The notes beneath the pieces are model-generated. The model worked only from the letters and a program-made list of their open reading frames with translations. It was not told the origin of the DNA and searched no databases. The translations under genes were made by a program, and so were the position numbers. Below are positions 1 through 7,879 of a stretch of 64,000 bases of DNA, one piece after another (the stretch's first letter is position 1; each line of letters starts with the position of its first letter). Location of the stretch: NCBI GenBank assembly GCA_051208035.1, contig JBPJFZ010000014.1, positions 1 to 64,000 on the forward strand. The letters run 5' to 3'. Origin of the DNA: JACKOB01 sp024234575 (lineage in GTDB: Bacteria; Pseudomonadota; Gammaproteobacteria; Pseudomonadales; Oleiphilaceae).

Positions 1-8
1 AGGCGCGT

Positions 9-36
9 ATTATAAGGCCGCCACCTTCGCTGTCAA
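9..36 (-). promoter_or_regulatory. rRNA-type promoter P2, pointing left
   Basis: This is a second core promoter on the minus strand: TTGACA (31-36), a 16-bp spacer, TATAAT (9-14), then an ACGCGCC discriminator. Its -10 box is 162 bp downstream of the P1 -10 box, an arrangement like the tandem P1/P2 promoters of bacterial rRNA operons. Both share the string ATTATAAGG on the plus strand next to a GCG-rich flank. The transcript leaves the window within a few bases. Confidence 0.75.
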
Positions 37-170
37 CTCTTTTCTTTAACTTTCTTTCTCAGCCAGCTAAAGATCAAACCAACAACCACAATCAATTTTT
101 ACCTTCAAAATCAACTGCTTAAATTCTCTCTCCCCGAAGTTCCCTTGCGCTCCCTTCTGAAGAGCCGCGC

Positions 171-198
171 ATTATAAGGATACTTCAGCGCAGGTCAA
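171..198 (-). promoter_or_regulatory. rRNA-type promoter P1, pointing left
   Basis: Read on the minus strand, a TTGACC -35 box (193-198) lies 16 bp from a perfect TATAAT -10 box (171-176), followed at once by a GCGCGG discriminator. The bases just upstream (199-226) are very A+T-rich, like an UP element. A near-consensus core with a short spacer and GC-rich discriminator is typical of growth-rate-regulated rrn P1 promoters. No gene in the window lies downstream on this strand, so it should drive something beyond the left edge, most likely an rRNA operon. The rRNA target is inferred. Confidence 0.75.
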
Positions 199-226
199 CT
201 GTATTTTTAGATAATTTCTACAAAAT

Positions 227-1420
227 CTAACGGACTACCACTCGCGCTATCTTCTTCTTACCCGCCTGAACAACCTTCGAGTCACCCGAATTAAACTTGA
301 AGTCAGCAGAAACAACCACACCATCTACATAAACAACGCCGCGAGCCAATAGATCCTTTGCTGCTGCGCTGTTTTTTACCAGATCAGCCATTCGCAGCAC
401 TGCAGCGACTGGCATATCATGACAATCATCCAAAAACACCTCCGGAACCTCTTCAGGAATTTTACCGAGCTCAATTCGATTGCCAGCTGAGTTGTGAGCA
501 TTTAAAGCTGCATCTTCACCATGGAAGCGCTCAATAATTTCCCGAGCGAAGATTTTTTTAATCTCCTGAGGGTTTTCGCCAGCCATAACAGTTTTTTTAA
601 GCTCGTCAATCTCTTCCATGGATTTGAAGCTTAACAATTCAAAATACCGCCAAATTAACTCATCAGGCATCGATAGTATTTTCGTATACATTTCACCCGG
701 TACATCATTAATACCTATGAAGTTACCCAGAGACTTGGACATTTTCTGAACCCCATCCAACCCCTCAAGAATCGGCATCATCATTATAGCCTGAGGTTTC
801 TGGCCGTATTGCTTCTGCAATGTACGCCCCATAAGCAGATTAAACTTTTGATCAGTTCCACCCAATTCAACATCTGCCTCAAGCGCAACTGAGTCATAGC
901 CCTGCACCAGTGGATATAAGAACTCATGAATGGCGATAGATTGTTCTGACTTAAAGCGCTTTGAAAAATCATCCCTCTCAAGCATTCTTGCAACAGTGTA
1001 TTGACCAGCCAGCCTAATCATATCGGCCGCAGAAACTTTATCCATCCACTCAGAATTAAACCTTACTGTGGTCTTAGCCGGATCAAGAATTTTAAACACC
1101 TGTTCTTTGTAGGTCTCGGCATTCTTTAACACCTGCTCCTTACTCAAAGGCGGCCTGGTGGCACTCTTACCCGTCGGATCACCAATCAAACCAGTGAAGT
1201 CACCTATCAAAAAAATTACTTCATGACCAAGATCCTGAAACTGCTTCAGCTTATTAAGGAGAACCGTATGCCCCAGATGTAAATCAGGGGCGGTTGGATC
1301 AAAACCCGCTTTTATTTTAAGCGGCTTTCCGGACTCAAGCCTGGCAACAAACTCTTCTTCAACAATGATTTCTTCCACACCACGACGGAGAATTTGTAAC
1401 TGCGACTCAGCAGACTGCAT
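227..1420 (-). CDS. tyrS: Tyrosyl-tRNA synthetase
   Basis: Class I aminoacyl-tRNA synthetase that activates tyrosine and charges tRNA-Tyr in the cytoplasm. The HIGH-like motif HLGH is at residues 48-51 and the KMSKS loop is intact at 226-230. The last ~60 residues form an S4-like RNA-binding domain. Length is 397 residues, as expected for the Pseudomonas-type enzyme. The open frame extends 29 codons further upstream. The ATG at 1420 is preferred because AGAGG lies 9 nt before it and the extra N-terminus looks unlike the family. It is divergent from the M23 peptidase gene, and its 3' end abuts the rRNA-type promoters, a neighbourhood like that of tyrS in Pseudomonas. Confidence 0.97.
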   Translation of the reverse strand: MQSAESQLQILRRGVEEIIVEEEFVARLESGKPLKIKAGFDPTAPDLHLGHTVLLNKLKQFQDLGHEVIFLIGDFTGLIGDPTGKSATRPPLSKEQVLKNAETYKEQVFKILDPAKTTVRFNSEWMDKVSAADMIRLAGQYTVARMLERDDFSKRFKSEQSIAIHEFLYPLVQGYDSVALEADVELGGTDQKFNLLMGRTLQKQYGQKPQAIMMMPILEGLDGVQKMSKSLGNFIGINDVPGEMYTKILSMPDELIWRYFELLSFKSMEEIDELKKTVMAGENPQEIKKIFAREIIERFHGEDAALNAHNSAGNRIELGKIPEEVPEVFLDDCHDMPVAAVLRMADLVKNSAAAKDLLARGVVYVDGVVVSADFKFNSGDSKVVQAGKKKIARVVVR

Positions 1421-1579
1421 ATTTTCTAACCTCTGAAACATGATCAAACATTCACTTTCACAAGCGCACAACAATACTGAGAATGACCACAGCACTATGT
1501 TTAACAAGAAAGTACAATAAAATCTGGGCGGCTATTGTAGCAGCTTTTAACTATATATAGGATTGTGCTGACATTATCT

Positions 1580-1609
1580 TTGAAATATGTAGAAGATATC
1601 ACCTATACT
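1580..1609 (+). promoter_or_regulatory. Candidate sigma70 promoter for the M23 peptidase gene
   Basis: TTGAAA (1580-1585) and TATACT (1604-1609) are separated by 18 bp, about 40 bp before the ATG of the peptidase gene and in the tyrS/peptidase divergent gap. The match is good, but it rests on sequence alone. Confidence 0.45.
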
Positions 1610-1649
1610 TCAAGTAAAATCACAAGAAGCAACTCTAATAGGCAAAACT

Positions 1650-3062
1650 GTGTTAAAGAAATTCCCAAGAATACATCTGATCGTACTCGGATTAGCCACG
1701 ACAACAGTCGGAGCTTTGACAGCAACAGGCAGCAGCCAAGAGGCGGAAGCGAACAGAGTTTCAATTGATGTCACACAGAACATTGTAAATGATTCTGTTT
1801 TGGAGACTAATGAGCCCAATCAGCTCACAAAGACCAACACCACGATTTTGGCTTTTAATGAGCCAAGCCAGGAATACACAGACAGCGAAGACTCCGTAGC
1901 CGTACCCGAAATTGAAGACACAACCCGCCCCGCAGAACCGTTCCAAACCATCGACGTGAAGACAGCCACATTTAAAGTAAAAAATGGTGATACTCTGTCC
2001 AGTATTTTTAGTCGTGCAGGTTATGGCGATAAATTGATTTACAAGATTTTCGCTGATGATAAAAAGAATAAACAGCTGGCCAGCATTCACCCAGGACAAC
2101 AACTCTCTTTTGAAACAATAGATAATGGCGACCCGAGGCGAATTCAGCTTCAGCTGAATAAACTGGAGAGCATCGTCGCGGCAATCGATGAAAAGGGCGA
2201 GTATAAATATAGCAAGGAGATTATTGAACCCGAAATTCGAACAAGCTACGCCGCCGGGCAAATTGACTCTTCTCTGTTTTTAGCTGCGAAAAGTGCTGGC
2301 TTGGACGAGTCTGTCATTATGTCACTCGCGAACATTTTTGGCTGGGACGTTGATTTTTCGCTGGACATCCGCTCCGGAGATAAATTTAACATGGTATACG
2401 AAGAACTCTACTTGAACGATGAAAAGATTGGTAACGGAAAAATTCTGGCCGCCAACTTTACAAACCAAAACCATACTTATCAAGCAGTGCTTTACACTGA
2501 CAGCGATGGCAGATCGAATTATTTCACACCATCAGGCCAGAGCATGAGAAAGGAGTTTCTTCGCAGCCCTGTTGAGTTTGCTCGCATATCTTCCCACTTT
2601 AACCTAAGTAGAAAACACCCAGTTTTACATAAAATTCGAGCACATAAGGGTACGGATTACGCTGCATCAACAGGAACACCCATTCGTGCAACAGGTGACG
2701 GAACGGTCATTCATGCTGGCCGGAAGGGGGGCTACGGCAAAGCTGTAATCATTAAACATGGCCAGCAGTTTACGACACTATACGCCCATATGAGCAAGTA
2801 TGGCCGTGGCATTCAAAACGGCAGTAAAGTTAGTCAAGGACAGATTATTGGATATGTGGGCAGTACAGGCCTCGCATCTGGCCCACACCTTCATTACGAA
2901 TTCCGAGTTAATGGCGTGCATAAAAACCCATTAACGGTATCATTACCTCAAGCTGATCACATACCCAAGAACGAAATGGAACAGTTCAAAACGGCTACCG
3001 CACCAGCCTTAAATCAGCTTGAAACCTACGAAAGCACTTACCAGGTGGCGCTTCATCGTTAA
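1650..3062 (+). CDS. M23 family murein endopeptidase with LysM/OapA-like region (MepM-like)
   Basis: Probable periplasmic zinc endopeptidase that cuts peptidoglycan cross-links. An N-terminal hydrophobic anchor or signal (residues ~9-27) precedes a LysM-like segment with the KVKNGDTLSSIF signature (~109-155). The LytM/M23 domain is at ~315-425, with metal ligands in HxxxD (H332, D336) and the HLH motif (H413, H415), plus YAHM at 378-381. All catalytic positions are present, so it should be an active enzyme rather than an EnvC/NlpD-type activator. The 470-residue length and organisation resemble MepM/YebA. It precedes anmK by 16 bp, the same order as in Pseudomonas, linking wall cleavage to wall-sugar recycling. 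Confidence 0.92.
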   Translation: MLKKFPRIHLIVLGLATTTVGALTATGSSQEAEANRVSIDVTQNIVNDSVLETNEPNQLTKTNTTILAFNEPSQEYTDSEDSVAVPEIEDTTRPAEPFQTIDVKTATFKVKNGDTLSSIFSRAGYGDKLIYKIFADDKKNKQLASIHPGQQLSFETIDNGDPRRIQLQLNKLESIVAAIDEKGEYKYSKEIIEPEIRTSYAAGQIDSSLFLAAKSAGLDESVIMSLANIFGWDVDFSLDIRSGDKFNMVYEELYLNDEKIGNGKILAANFTNQNHTYQAVLYTDSDGRSNYFTPSGQSMRKEFLRSPVEFARISSHFNLSRKHPVLHKIRAHKGTDYAASTGTPIRATGDGTVIHAGRKGGYGKAVIIKHGQQFTTLYAHMSKYGRGIQNGSKVSQGQIIGYVGSTGLASGPHLHYEFRVNGVHKNPLTVSLPQADHIPKNEMEQFKTATAPALNQLETYESTYQVALHR

Positions 3063-3078
3063 TTAATGGGACTGCCTA

Positions 3079-4191
3079 ATGATAGAACGCTATTACGTAG
3101 GCTTAATGTCTGGAACAAGCCTTGATGCGGTAGACGCAGCATTGGTTTGTTTAAACGGAGAAGAGATAACTCTTTTGGAAACCCTGAACAAAGAGTTATC
3201 AGAGGACCTTAAGCAACAGATTCTTGACCTCTGCCAATCAGGTGATGATGAAATAAACCGGATGAAAGCGCTGGACCGGAAGTTAGGAACACTTTTTGCG
3301 GAAACCACTCTAGCTCTTCTACATAAATCTGGTAAAACTCCAAACCAAATAACCGCTATTGGCAGCCACGGTCAAACGATCAGGCATTGCCCTACCAGCA
3401 ACCCTCAGTTCAGCCTGCAAATTGGCGACCCCAATACAATTGCCGAAGAAACAAGGATCACAACAGTTGCAGACTTTCGGCAGCGAGACGTTGCCGCTGG
3501 CGGACAGGGCGCCCCTCTACTTCCGCTGTTTCACAAGCAGGCATTGATGCGGGATCCAAATGATGTGGTGCTTAACATAGGTGGAATCTCCAATATTACT
3601 TTTGTAGATGGAAAAAGTGGCTTGCTCTCGGGTTTCGATACCGGACCTGGGAATGTTCTCATCGATTATTGGGTAAAAAAATCAACCGGCATGAGTTTTG
3701 ACAATAACGGTAAATGGGGGGGGTCTGGCAAACTACAAGAACCCCTGCTCACAACCCTATTAAACGAACCTTATTTAAGCCTTCAGCCTCCAAAATCGAC
3801 TGGACGCGAGCTATTTAACGCAACTTGGCTGGAAAAGAAGCTGGCGGCTTTTCCTCCTGATTCTTTTGCCGATAGAGATATACAGAACACGTTAATTGAA
3901 TTTACAGCGAAATGTGTTGTTCGAGAAATAGAAAAGTATTTAAACCCAAAAGTGATCGTGGTATGCGGGGGCGGAGCAAGAAACAGCTATCTACTCAAGC
4001 GGATCAGTTATCACCTGCCCCGCGATGTCAGCGTAATTACCAGTGACGAAAGAGGAATACCTGCTGAATGGGTTGAAGCAATGGCCTTTGCATGGTTTGC
4101 CCATAATACGCTTTGCGGTATAGCCAGCAACGTTCCATCATGTACCGGCGCTAAAGGGGAAAGAATACTCGGCGGGATATACCCGTCCTGA
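3079..4191 (+). CDS. anmK: Anhydro-N-acetylmuramic acid kinase
   Basis: Phosphorylates and opens 1,6-anhydro-MurNAc to MurNAc-6-phosphate in the cytoplasmic murein recycling pathway. The N-terminal ATPase-fold signature LMSGTSLDAVDAAL is near the start (SGTSLD at 11-16). GSHGQT, GGISN and GFDTGPGN segments follow, with VVCGGGARN near the C-terminus, all characteristic of AnmK. Length is 370 residues, as usual. It is probably co-transcribed with the upstream M23 peptidase, whose products feed the same pathway. No clear terminator is visible in the 30-bp convergent gap that follows. Confidence 0.96.
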   Translation: MIERYYVGLMSGTSLDAVDAALVCLNGEEITLLETLNKELSEDLKQQILDLCQSGDDEINRMKALDRKLGTLFAETTLALLHKSGKTPNQITAIGSHGQTIRHCPTSNPQFSLQIGDPNTIAEETRITTVADFRQRDVAAGGQGAPLLPLFHKQALMRDPNDVVLNIGGISNITFVDGKSGLLSGFDTGPGNVLIDYWVKKSTGMSFDNNGKWGGSGKLQEPLLTTLLNEPYLSLQPPKSTGRELFNATWLEKKLAAFPPDSFADRDIQNTLIEFTAKCVVREIEKYLNPKVIVVCGGGARNSYLLKRISYHLPRDVSVITSDERGIPAEWVEAMAFAWFAHNTLCGIASNVPSCTGAKGERILGGIYPS

Positions 4192-4221
4192 CTCTAAGAC
4201 TTCCTTCTTTAAAAATCCCCA

Positions 4222-4740
4222 TCAAAAGTGTACATAGCCTTCTTGCTCTATCAAGCGCGCTTCTTCCTGCGGGCCATTTGGCACACTGTTAACAAATGCA
4301 GGCAATTGAGAGCGGCTAATACCGTGCTCTTCGAGGTATAGCTCACACACCTGCACATCAATTAGATCAAAAGCCTCCAGCTGCGCAGCTTTCTCTACTA
4401 AAGCTCGATATTGAGAGAAGTTTTCTTTTTTAAAAAAGTGCACTTCCGGGCCATGAAGGATAAAAACAATCGCATTTCCGGCAGGAAAGCCAGCGCCAGC
4501 CTCCAAGCCCTCGCCAGCACGGTCAAGCAGTTGCGTTAGCTCTTCCAGAGAGTGATCCTGGATATTAGCCAACCTCCCTTTACTATTAGTGGGGTAATTT
4601 ATATCGAGAATGGCCGGTTTGATAGGATTGCTCACTAACACAGCGTCTTCGGCCGCGACATCAGCCCATAGATTGTTACTTGTCGAAAAACAGAACCCAA
4701 CAAGCAACGCATGCAGACAGCCTTTGTTTAGGGCTTTCAT
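4222..4740 (-). CDS. Exported DsrE-like domain protein
   Basis: A 172-residue protein starting with a signal-like segment (KALNKGCLHALLVGFCF, probable cleavage near LWA-D). The mature part carries FILHGPEVHFF, a central LIDVQVCELYLEEHG with one cysteine, and a VPNG...LIEQEGYVHF ending. These features resemble DsrE/DsrF-like sulfur-relay folds, of which many members are uncharacterised. The candidate sulfur-carrying cysteine is present, but no DsrF/H partners are encoded nearby. The open frame runs further upstream into erpA. The ATG at 4740 fits the signal peptide and sits 10 bp after the erpA stop. Co-location with erpA suggests shared transcription. The exact role is unknown. Confidence 0.7.
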   Translation of the reverse strand: MKALNKGCLHALLVGFCFSTSNNLWADVAAEDAVLVSNPIKPAILDINYPTNSKGRLANIQDHSLEELTQLLDRAGEGLEAGAGFPAGNAIVFILHGPEVHFFKKENFSQYRALVEKAAQLEAFDLIDVQVCELYLEEHGISRSQLPAFVNSVPNGPQEEARLIEQEGYVHF

Positions 4741-4750
4741 CAACAAAGTG

Positions 4751-5104
4751 CTAAATAGAAAACGATGAGCCGCAACCACAAGTTGTAGAAGCATTGGGGT
4801 TGCTGATGACAAACCGAGAACCATCAAGCCCTTCTTTGTAGTCGACTTCAGCCCCAGCCAAATACTGAAAACTCATTGAGTCTATGACAACTTTTATGCC
4901 GTTTTTTTCAATGGACGTATCATCTTCGGCGAGCTTTTCGTCGAAAGAAAATCCATACTGAAAACCAGAGCACCCGCCACCAGTGATAAACACCCTTAGC
5001 TTCAGGTCGGCATTGCCTTCTTCTTCGACCAGCTCTTTCACTTTTGCCGCAGCAGCGTCGGTTACCTGTAAGGCGGCAGGCATAAAGCTTTGTACAGCTG
5101 TCAT
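4751..5104 (-). CDS. erpA: Iron-sulfur cluster insertion protein ErpA
   Basis: A-type carrier that receives Fe-S clusters from the assembly machinery and delivers them to apoproteins, including isoprenoid and respiratory enzymes. The three conserved cysteines are visible: C45 in GGGCSGFQYGF, and C109 and C111 in TTCGCGSSF. The protein is 117 residues when started at the ATG at 5104, which matches the usual N-terminus (TAVQSF...). An in-frame ATG 18 bp upstream is possible but gives an atypical extension. It is followed by the DsrE-like gene on the same strand and preceded by a 125-bp gap from the bactofilin gene. Confidence 0.95.
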   Translation of the reverse strand: MTAVQSFMPAALQVTDAAAAKVKELVEEEGNADLKLRVFITGGGCSGFQYGFSFDEKLAEDDTSIEKNGIKVVIDSMSFQYLAGAEVDYKEGLDGSRFVISNPNASTTCGCGSSFSI

Positions 5105-5229
5105 AATCGGTTTTAACTCCATAATACTTTGACCTACATTACATGTATTATGATTTTAACCGACCAGGACAGTCAACTATTTCCCGGTTTAACTTACCCG
5201 GCACCAATTTATAGCCATACGCTCTGAAA

Positions 5230-5760
5230 TTAGCCCTGAGCCTTCACGGGGGCCGCATTTTTTTCGTCGGTAGCTTTCGCTGCAGCAACAACAGCGGGCT
5301 TAGCGCCAGCATTCTTAATCGTTTCAGTCGTTTTCTCTGATGCCACCTTAAGCCCCGGCACTTTCGAACGAATATCTGCAGGCAACTCCGAGGGGTCCTG
5401 ATGATGAACAAGCTTCCCGTTAACCTCCGCGCCCATTGCCATTTCAATTAAATGGTAATAGACATTGCCTTTTATAGAAGCTTTTGAGGCTAACTCAATA
5501 TGCTTTGATGCATAGACATCACCATGCACAGTGCCGTTAACAATGATATGCGGCGCGATAACATCACCATCAACCTCTCCGACGTCACTGATGCGAACTA
5601 CCGCGTCTCCATTTTCATCCGCTCGTAGTGTTCCCTGAACTTTACCGTCGATATGAAGCCCGCCCGAGAAATGCATATCCCCCTGAACACTGGTTCGGCT
5701 TGAAATTAATGTATCGAAATGCCCAGTTACCTTTTTTGAACTAGCTTTTTTGCCCCACAT
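5230..5760 (-). CDS. Bactofilin (polymer-forming cytoskeletal protein)
   Basis: A 176-residue protein with a central repeat-rich beta-helix region (~residues 14-115) typical of bactofilins, with hydrophobic/glycine repeats such as GGLHIDGKVQGT, VDGDVIAPHIIVNGTVHGDVYA and SKASIKGNVYY. The alanine/lysine-rich C-terminal tail is probably disordered. Bactofilins self-assemble without nucleotide into filaments under the inner membrane and scaffold wall enzymes or polar structures. The start at MWGKK fits family N-termini and has AGGAGG upstream. An ATG 9 bp earlier sits too close to that Shine-Dalgarno sequence. The start overlaps the end of the upstream membrane protein gene by 20 bp, so the pair is translationally coupled. 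Confidence 0.9.
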   Translation of the reverse strand: MWGKKASSKKVTGHFDTLISSRTSVQGDMHFSGGLHIDGKVQGTLRADENGDAVVRISDVGEVDGDVIAPHIIVNGTVHGDVYASKHIELASKASIKGNVYYHLIEMAMGAEVNGKLVHHQDPSELPADIRSKVPGLKVASEKTTETIKNAGAKPAVVAAAKATDEKNAAPVKAQG

Positions 5761-6523
5761 ATACCCCATTGCCTCCTGTTTCCCAGCTAAACGTCTCTTC
5801 GACTTTAGTGGATTTTTTCCCTTTTGATTGCGCGACCACTTGCACTTTTTCAGGAACAAAACCTTCAGGAATAGTCAACTCGCCTTCCATATTCTGAAAA
5901 TATCGAAAACGAAACTTAATTCCTAACTCAGTTTCCTGCGAAATATCTCGCAGTGCCAGAATTTCTGGCTCACCATTTTTTGTCCCGATGAAGTTGACTG
6001 CAACAACGCCATCAACATAGTTTTTGTTGTCAGATACCTGAGCCAACACCAGTTTGTAGGAATATTTGTTTTCGTCCCTTACTTTGGTAATTTCAAGCTT
6101 CTGAACCTGCAACCCTTTGGTATCAGAGGAAGGCGCCATAATGCTTTTATAAAAAGTGACATCTTCTCGAAGTTGCGACACAGATGACTCTAAGTCTTTG
6201 ATCGTTTGCTGAACACCGATATTTGCCTGCTGATCTACCGCCTGCCCACGCTGAACAATGGCCAATTTGGCGCTTAGCTCAGATAGAACCTGATCCCGCT
6301 GCGACAATTCTGCGCGCAATAAATCTCGCTCCTCAACCACGGCAGTATGGCGGAGTTTTAATTGGTACTCTCCGAAATAAAACCCACCGACAGCAGCGCC
6401 AACTGAAAAGAACATAAGTAACGAAAACTGGCGCAAGCGATACCCTTTTTTATAGGGCACCAGCACCAGCTTTTCTGACGAAGATCCAATCATAAATCGA
6501 AATAATCCTTTTAATATTCCCAA
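5741..6523 (-). CDS. DUF6776-type inner-membrane coiled-coil protein
   Basis: A 260-residue protein with a short cytoplasmic N-terminus, one transmembrane helix (~31-50), a heptad-like coiled coil (~60-125, rich in L/E/Q) and a periplasmic C-terminal beta-rich domain (~140-250). Its place between argC and a bactofilin gene matches a conserved Pseudomonas arrangement of an uncharacterised family. The stop codon lies inside the bactofilin gene, suggesting the two act together, possibly with this protein linking the filament to the envelope. That role is inferred from context only. Confidence 0.75.
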   Translation of the reverse strand: MGILKGLFRFMIGSSSEKLVLVPYKKGYRLRQFSLLMFFSVGAAVGGFYFGEYQLKLRHTAVVEERDLLRAELSQRDQVLSELSAKLAIVQRGQAVDQQANIGVQQTIKDLESSVSQLREDVTFYKSIMAPSSDTKGLQVQKLEITKVRDENKYSYKLVLAQVSDNKNYVDGVVAVNFIGTKNGEPEILALRDISQETELGIKFRFRYFQNMEGELTIPEGFVPEKVQVVAQSKGKKSTKVEETFSWETGGNGVYVGQKS

Positions 6524-6590
6524 TGTAAATTAAAGCCTAAATTGGGGATTTTGCCTTCCTGACAATCTAACTTTATGACTTTATTCGTAA

Positions 6591-7625
6591 TCACGGTAAA
6601 AGAGCGATTTGTTCTAAGCCTGCAATTTCATTAAAACCAAACATGATATTCATATTTTGCACTGCTTGACCGGCCGCACCTTTGACTAAGTTATCAATTA
6701 CCGAGGTGATGATAATGACATTACTGTCGGGTTGTCGGTGAATGGCCATGCGGCAAAAATTCGACCCCTTAACCGAGCGCGTGGCAGGATAACTACCAGC
6801 AGGCATCACATCTACGAAGGGCTCATTAATGTAGCGAGCCTCAAAAATAGCCTGAAAATCAGCCTCTGATGATAATTCGGCATATAGCGTAGCCTCTATT
6901 CCCCTTACCATAGGCACGAGGTGCGGTACGAATGTGAGACCTACCTGCGACCCAGCGGCAATCGTTAAACCTTGCTTGATTTCTGGAAGGTGGCGATGAC
7001 CAGAGGCACCGTAGGCTTTGAAACTTTCAGCCGTTTCTGAGAACAGGCTGTCGACTTTCGCCTGGCGGCCAGCACCACTAACGCCTGATTTAGCATCCGC
7101 AATCAGCCTGGTAGTATCGATAAGCCCGTTTTCAATTAAAGGCAGAAAACCTAGCTGTACCGCAGTGGGATAACAGCCGGGGTTAGCAATTACCCTCGCT
7201 TTTTGGATTTCGCTCCGGTTAATCTCGGGCAACCCATAGACGGCTTCTTCGAGAATGTCTGGGCACGCATGCTCCATACCGTACCACTTATTCCAAACGG
7301 CAACATCCTTTATCCGAAAGTCGGCAGCCAGATCTATTACCCGCACGCCCCTTTGCAGAAGCTCGGGAACCATTTTCATGGCAACGCCATTCGGTGTTGC
7401 AAAAAATACCAAATCGCACTGGGCCAGCACATCAACCTCAGGCTCTGCGAAGGCGATATCAATAGCGCCGCGCAGATTGGGGTACATTTCATCCACTCTC
7501 ACACCGTTTTCTGAGCGGCTGGTGATGGAAATAATTTCTACATTCGGATGCCCACTCAAAATTCTTAGCAATTCTACACCGGTGTAACCGGTACCACCTA
7601 CGATCCCTACTTTTACTTTGTTCAT
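6591..7625 (-). CDS. argC: N-acetyl-gamma-glutamyl-phosphate reductase
   Basis: NADPH-dependent third step of arginine synthesis, reducing N-acetylglutamyl-phosphate to the semialdehyde. The Rossmann motif GGTGYTG is at residues 10-16 and the catalytic cysteine is C151 within ANPGCYPTA. The HRHLPEI segment with active-site histidine lies in the C-terminal half. Length is 344 residues, as expected. It has its own upstream region (7626-7879) divergent from the ClC gene, and it is followed after 67 bp by the DUF6776/bactofilin pair. Confidence 0.97.
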   Translation of the reverse strand: MNKVKVGIVGGTGYTGVELLRILSGHPNVEIISITSRSENGVRVDEMYPNLRGAIDIAFAEPEVDVLAQCDLVFFATPNGVAMKMVPELLQRGVRVIDLAADFRIKDVAVWNKWYGMEHACPDILEEAVYGLPEINRSEIQKARVIANPGCYPTAVQLGFLPLIENGLIDTTRLIADAKSGVSGAGRQAKVDSLFSETAESFKAYGASGHRHLPEIKQGLTIAAGSQVGLTFVPHLVPMVRGIEATLYAELSSEADFQAIFEARYINEPFVDVMPAGSYPATRSVKGSNFCRMAIHRQPDSNVIIITSVIDNLVKGAAGQAVQNMNIMFGFNEIAGLEQIALLP

Positions 7626-7879
7626 AATATCCTGGCCAAGTCGTCTTTCTTGTCTTTATGCCAAACGGCATTGGTTTAAGTCACCTTATGTTAACACTTT
7701 AATTTATTCTGACACACGGCAGCAAACCACTAAATTGGCTTAAGACGCAGTTTACACGCCGCAGCTATAGCCATCTCTACTTAAATCGCTACAATTAAGG
7801 CGCTCCTCTTTTTATTTGCCCTGCCACACTACAAGGGAAACTCAATCACGCACAGTGCGAACGCCAGACCAGAGGCAAG

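Noticed and set aside
50..95. boxA-like antitermination sequence (TGATCTTTAGC on the minus strand)
   Set aside because: It lies between the two rRNA-type promoters rather than after P2, and matches boxA only partly.
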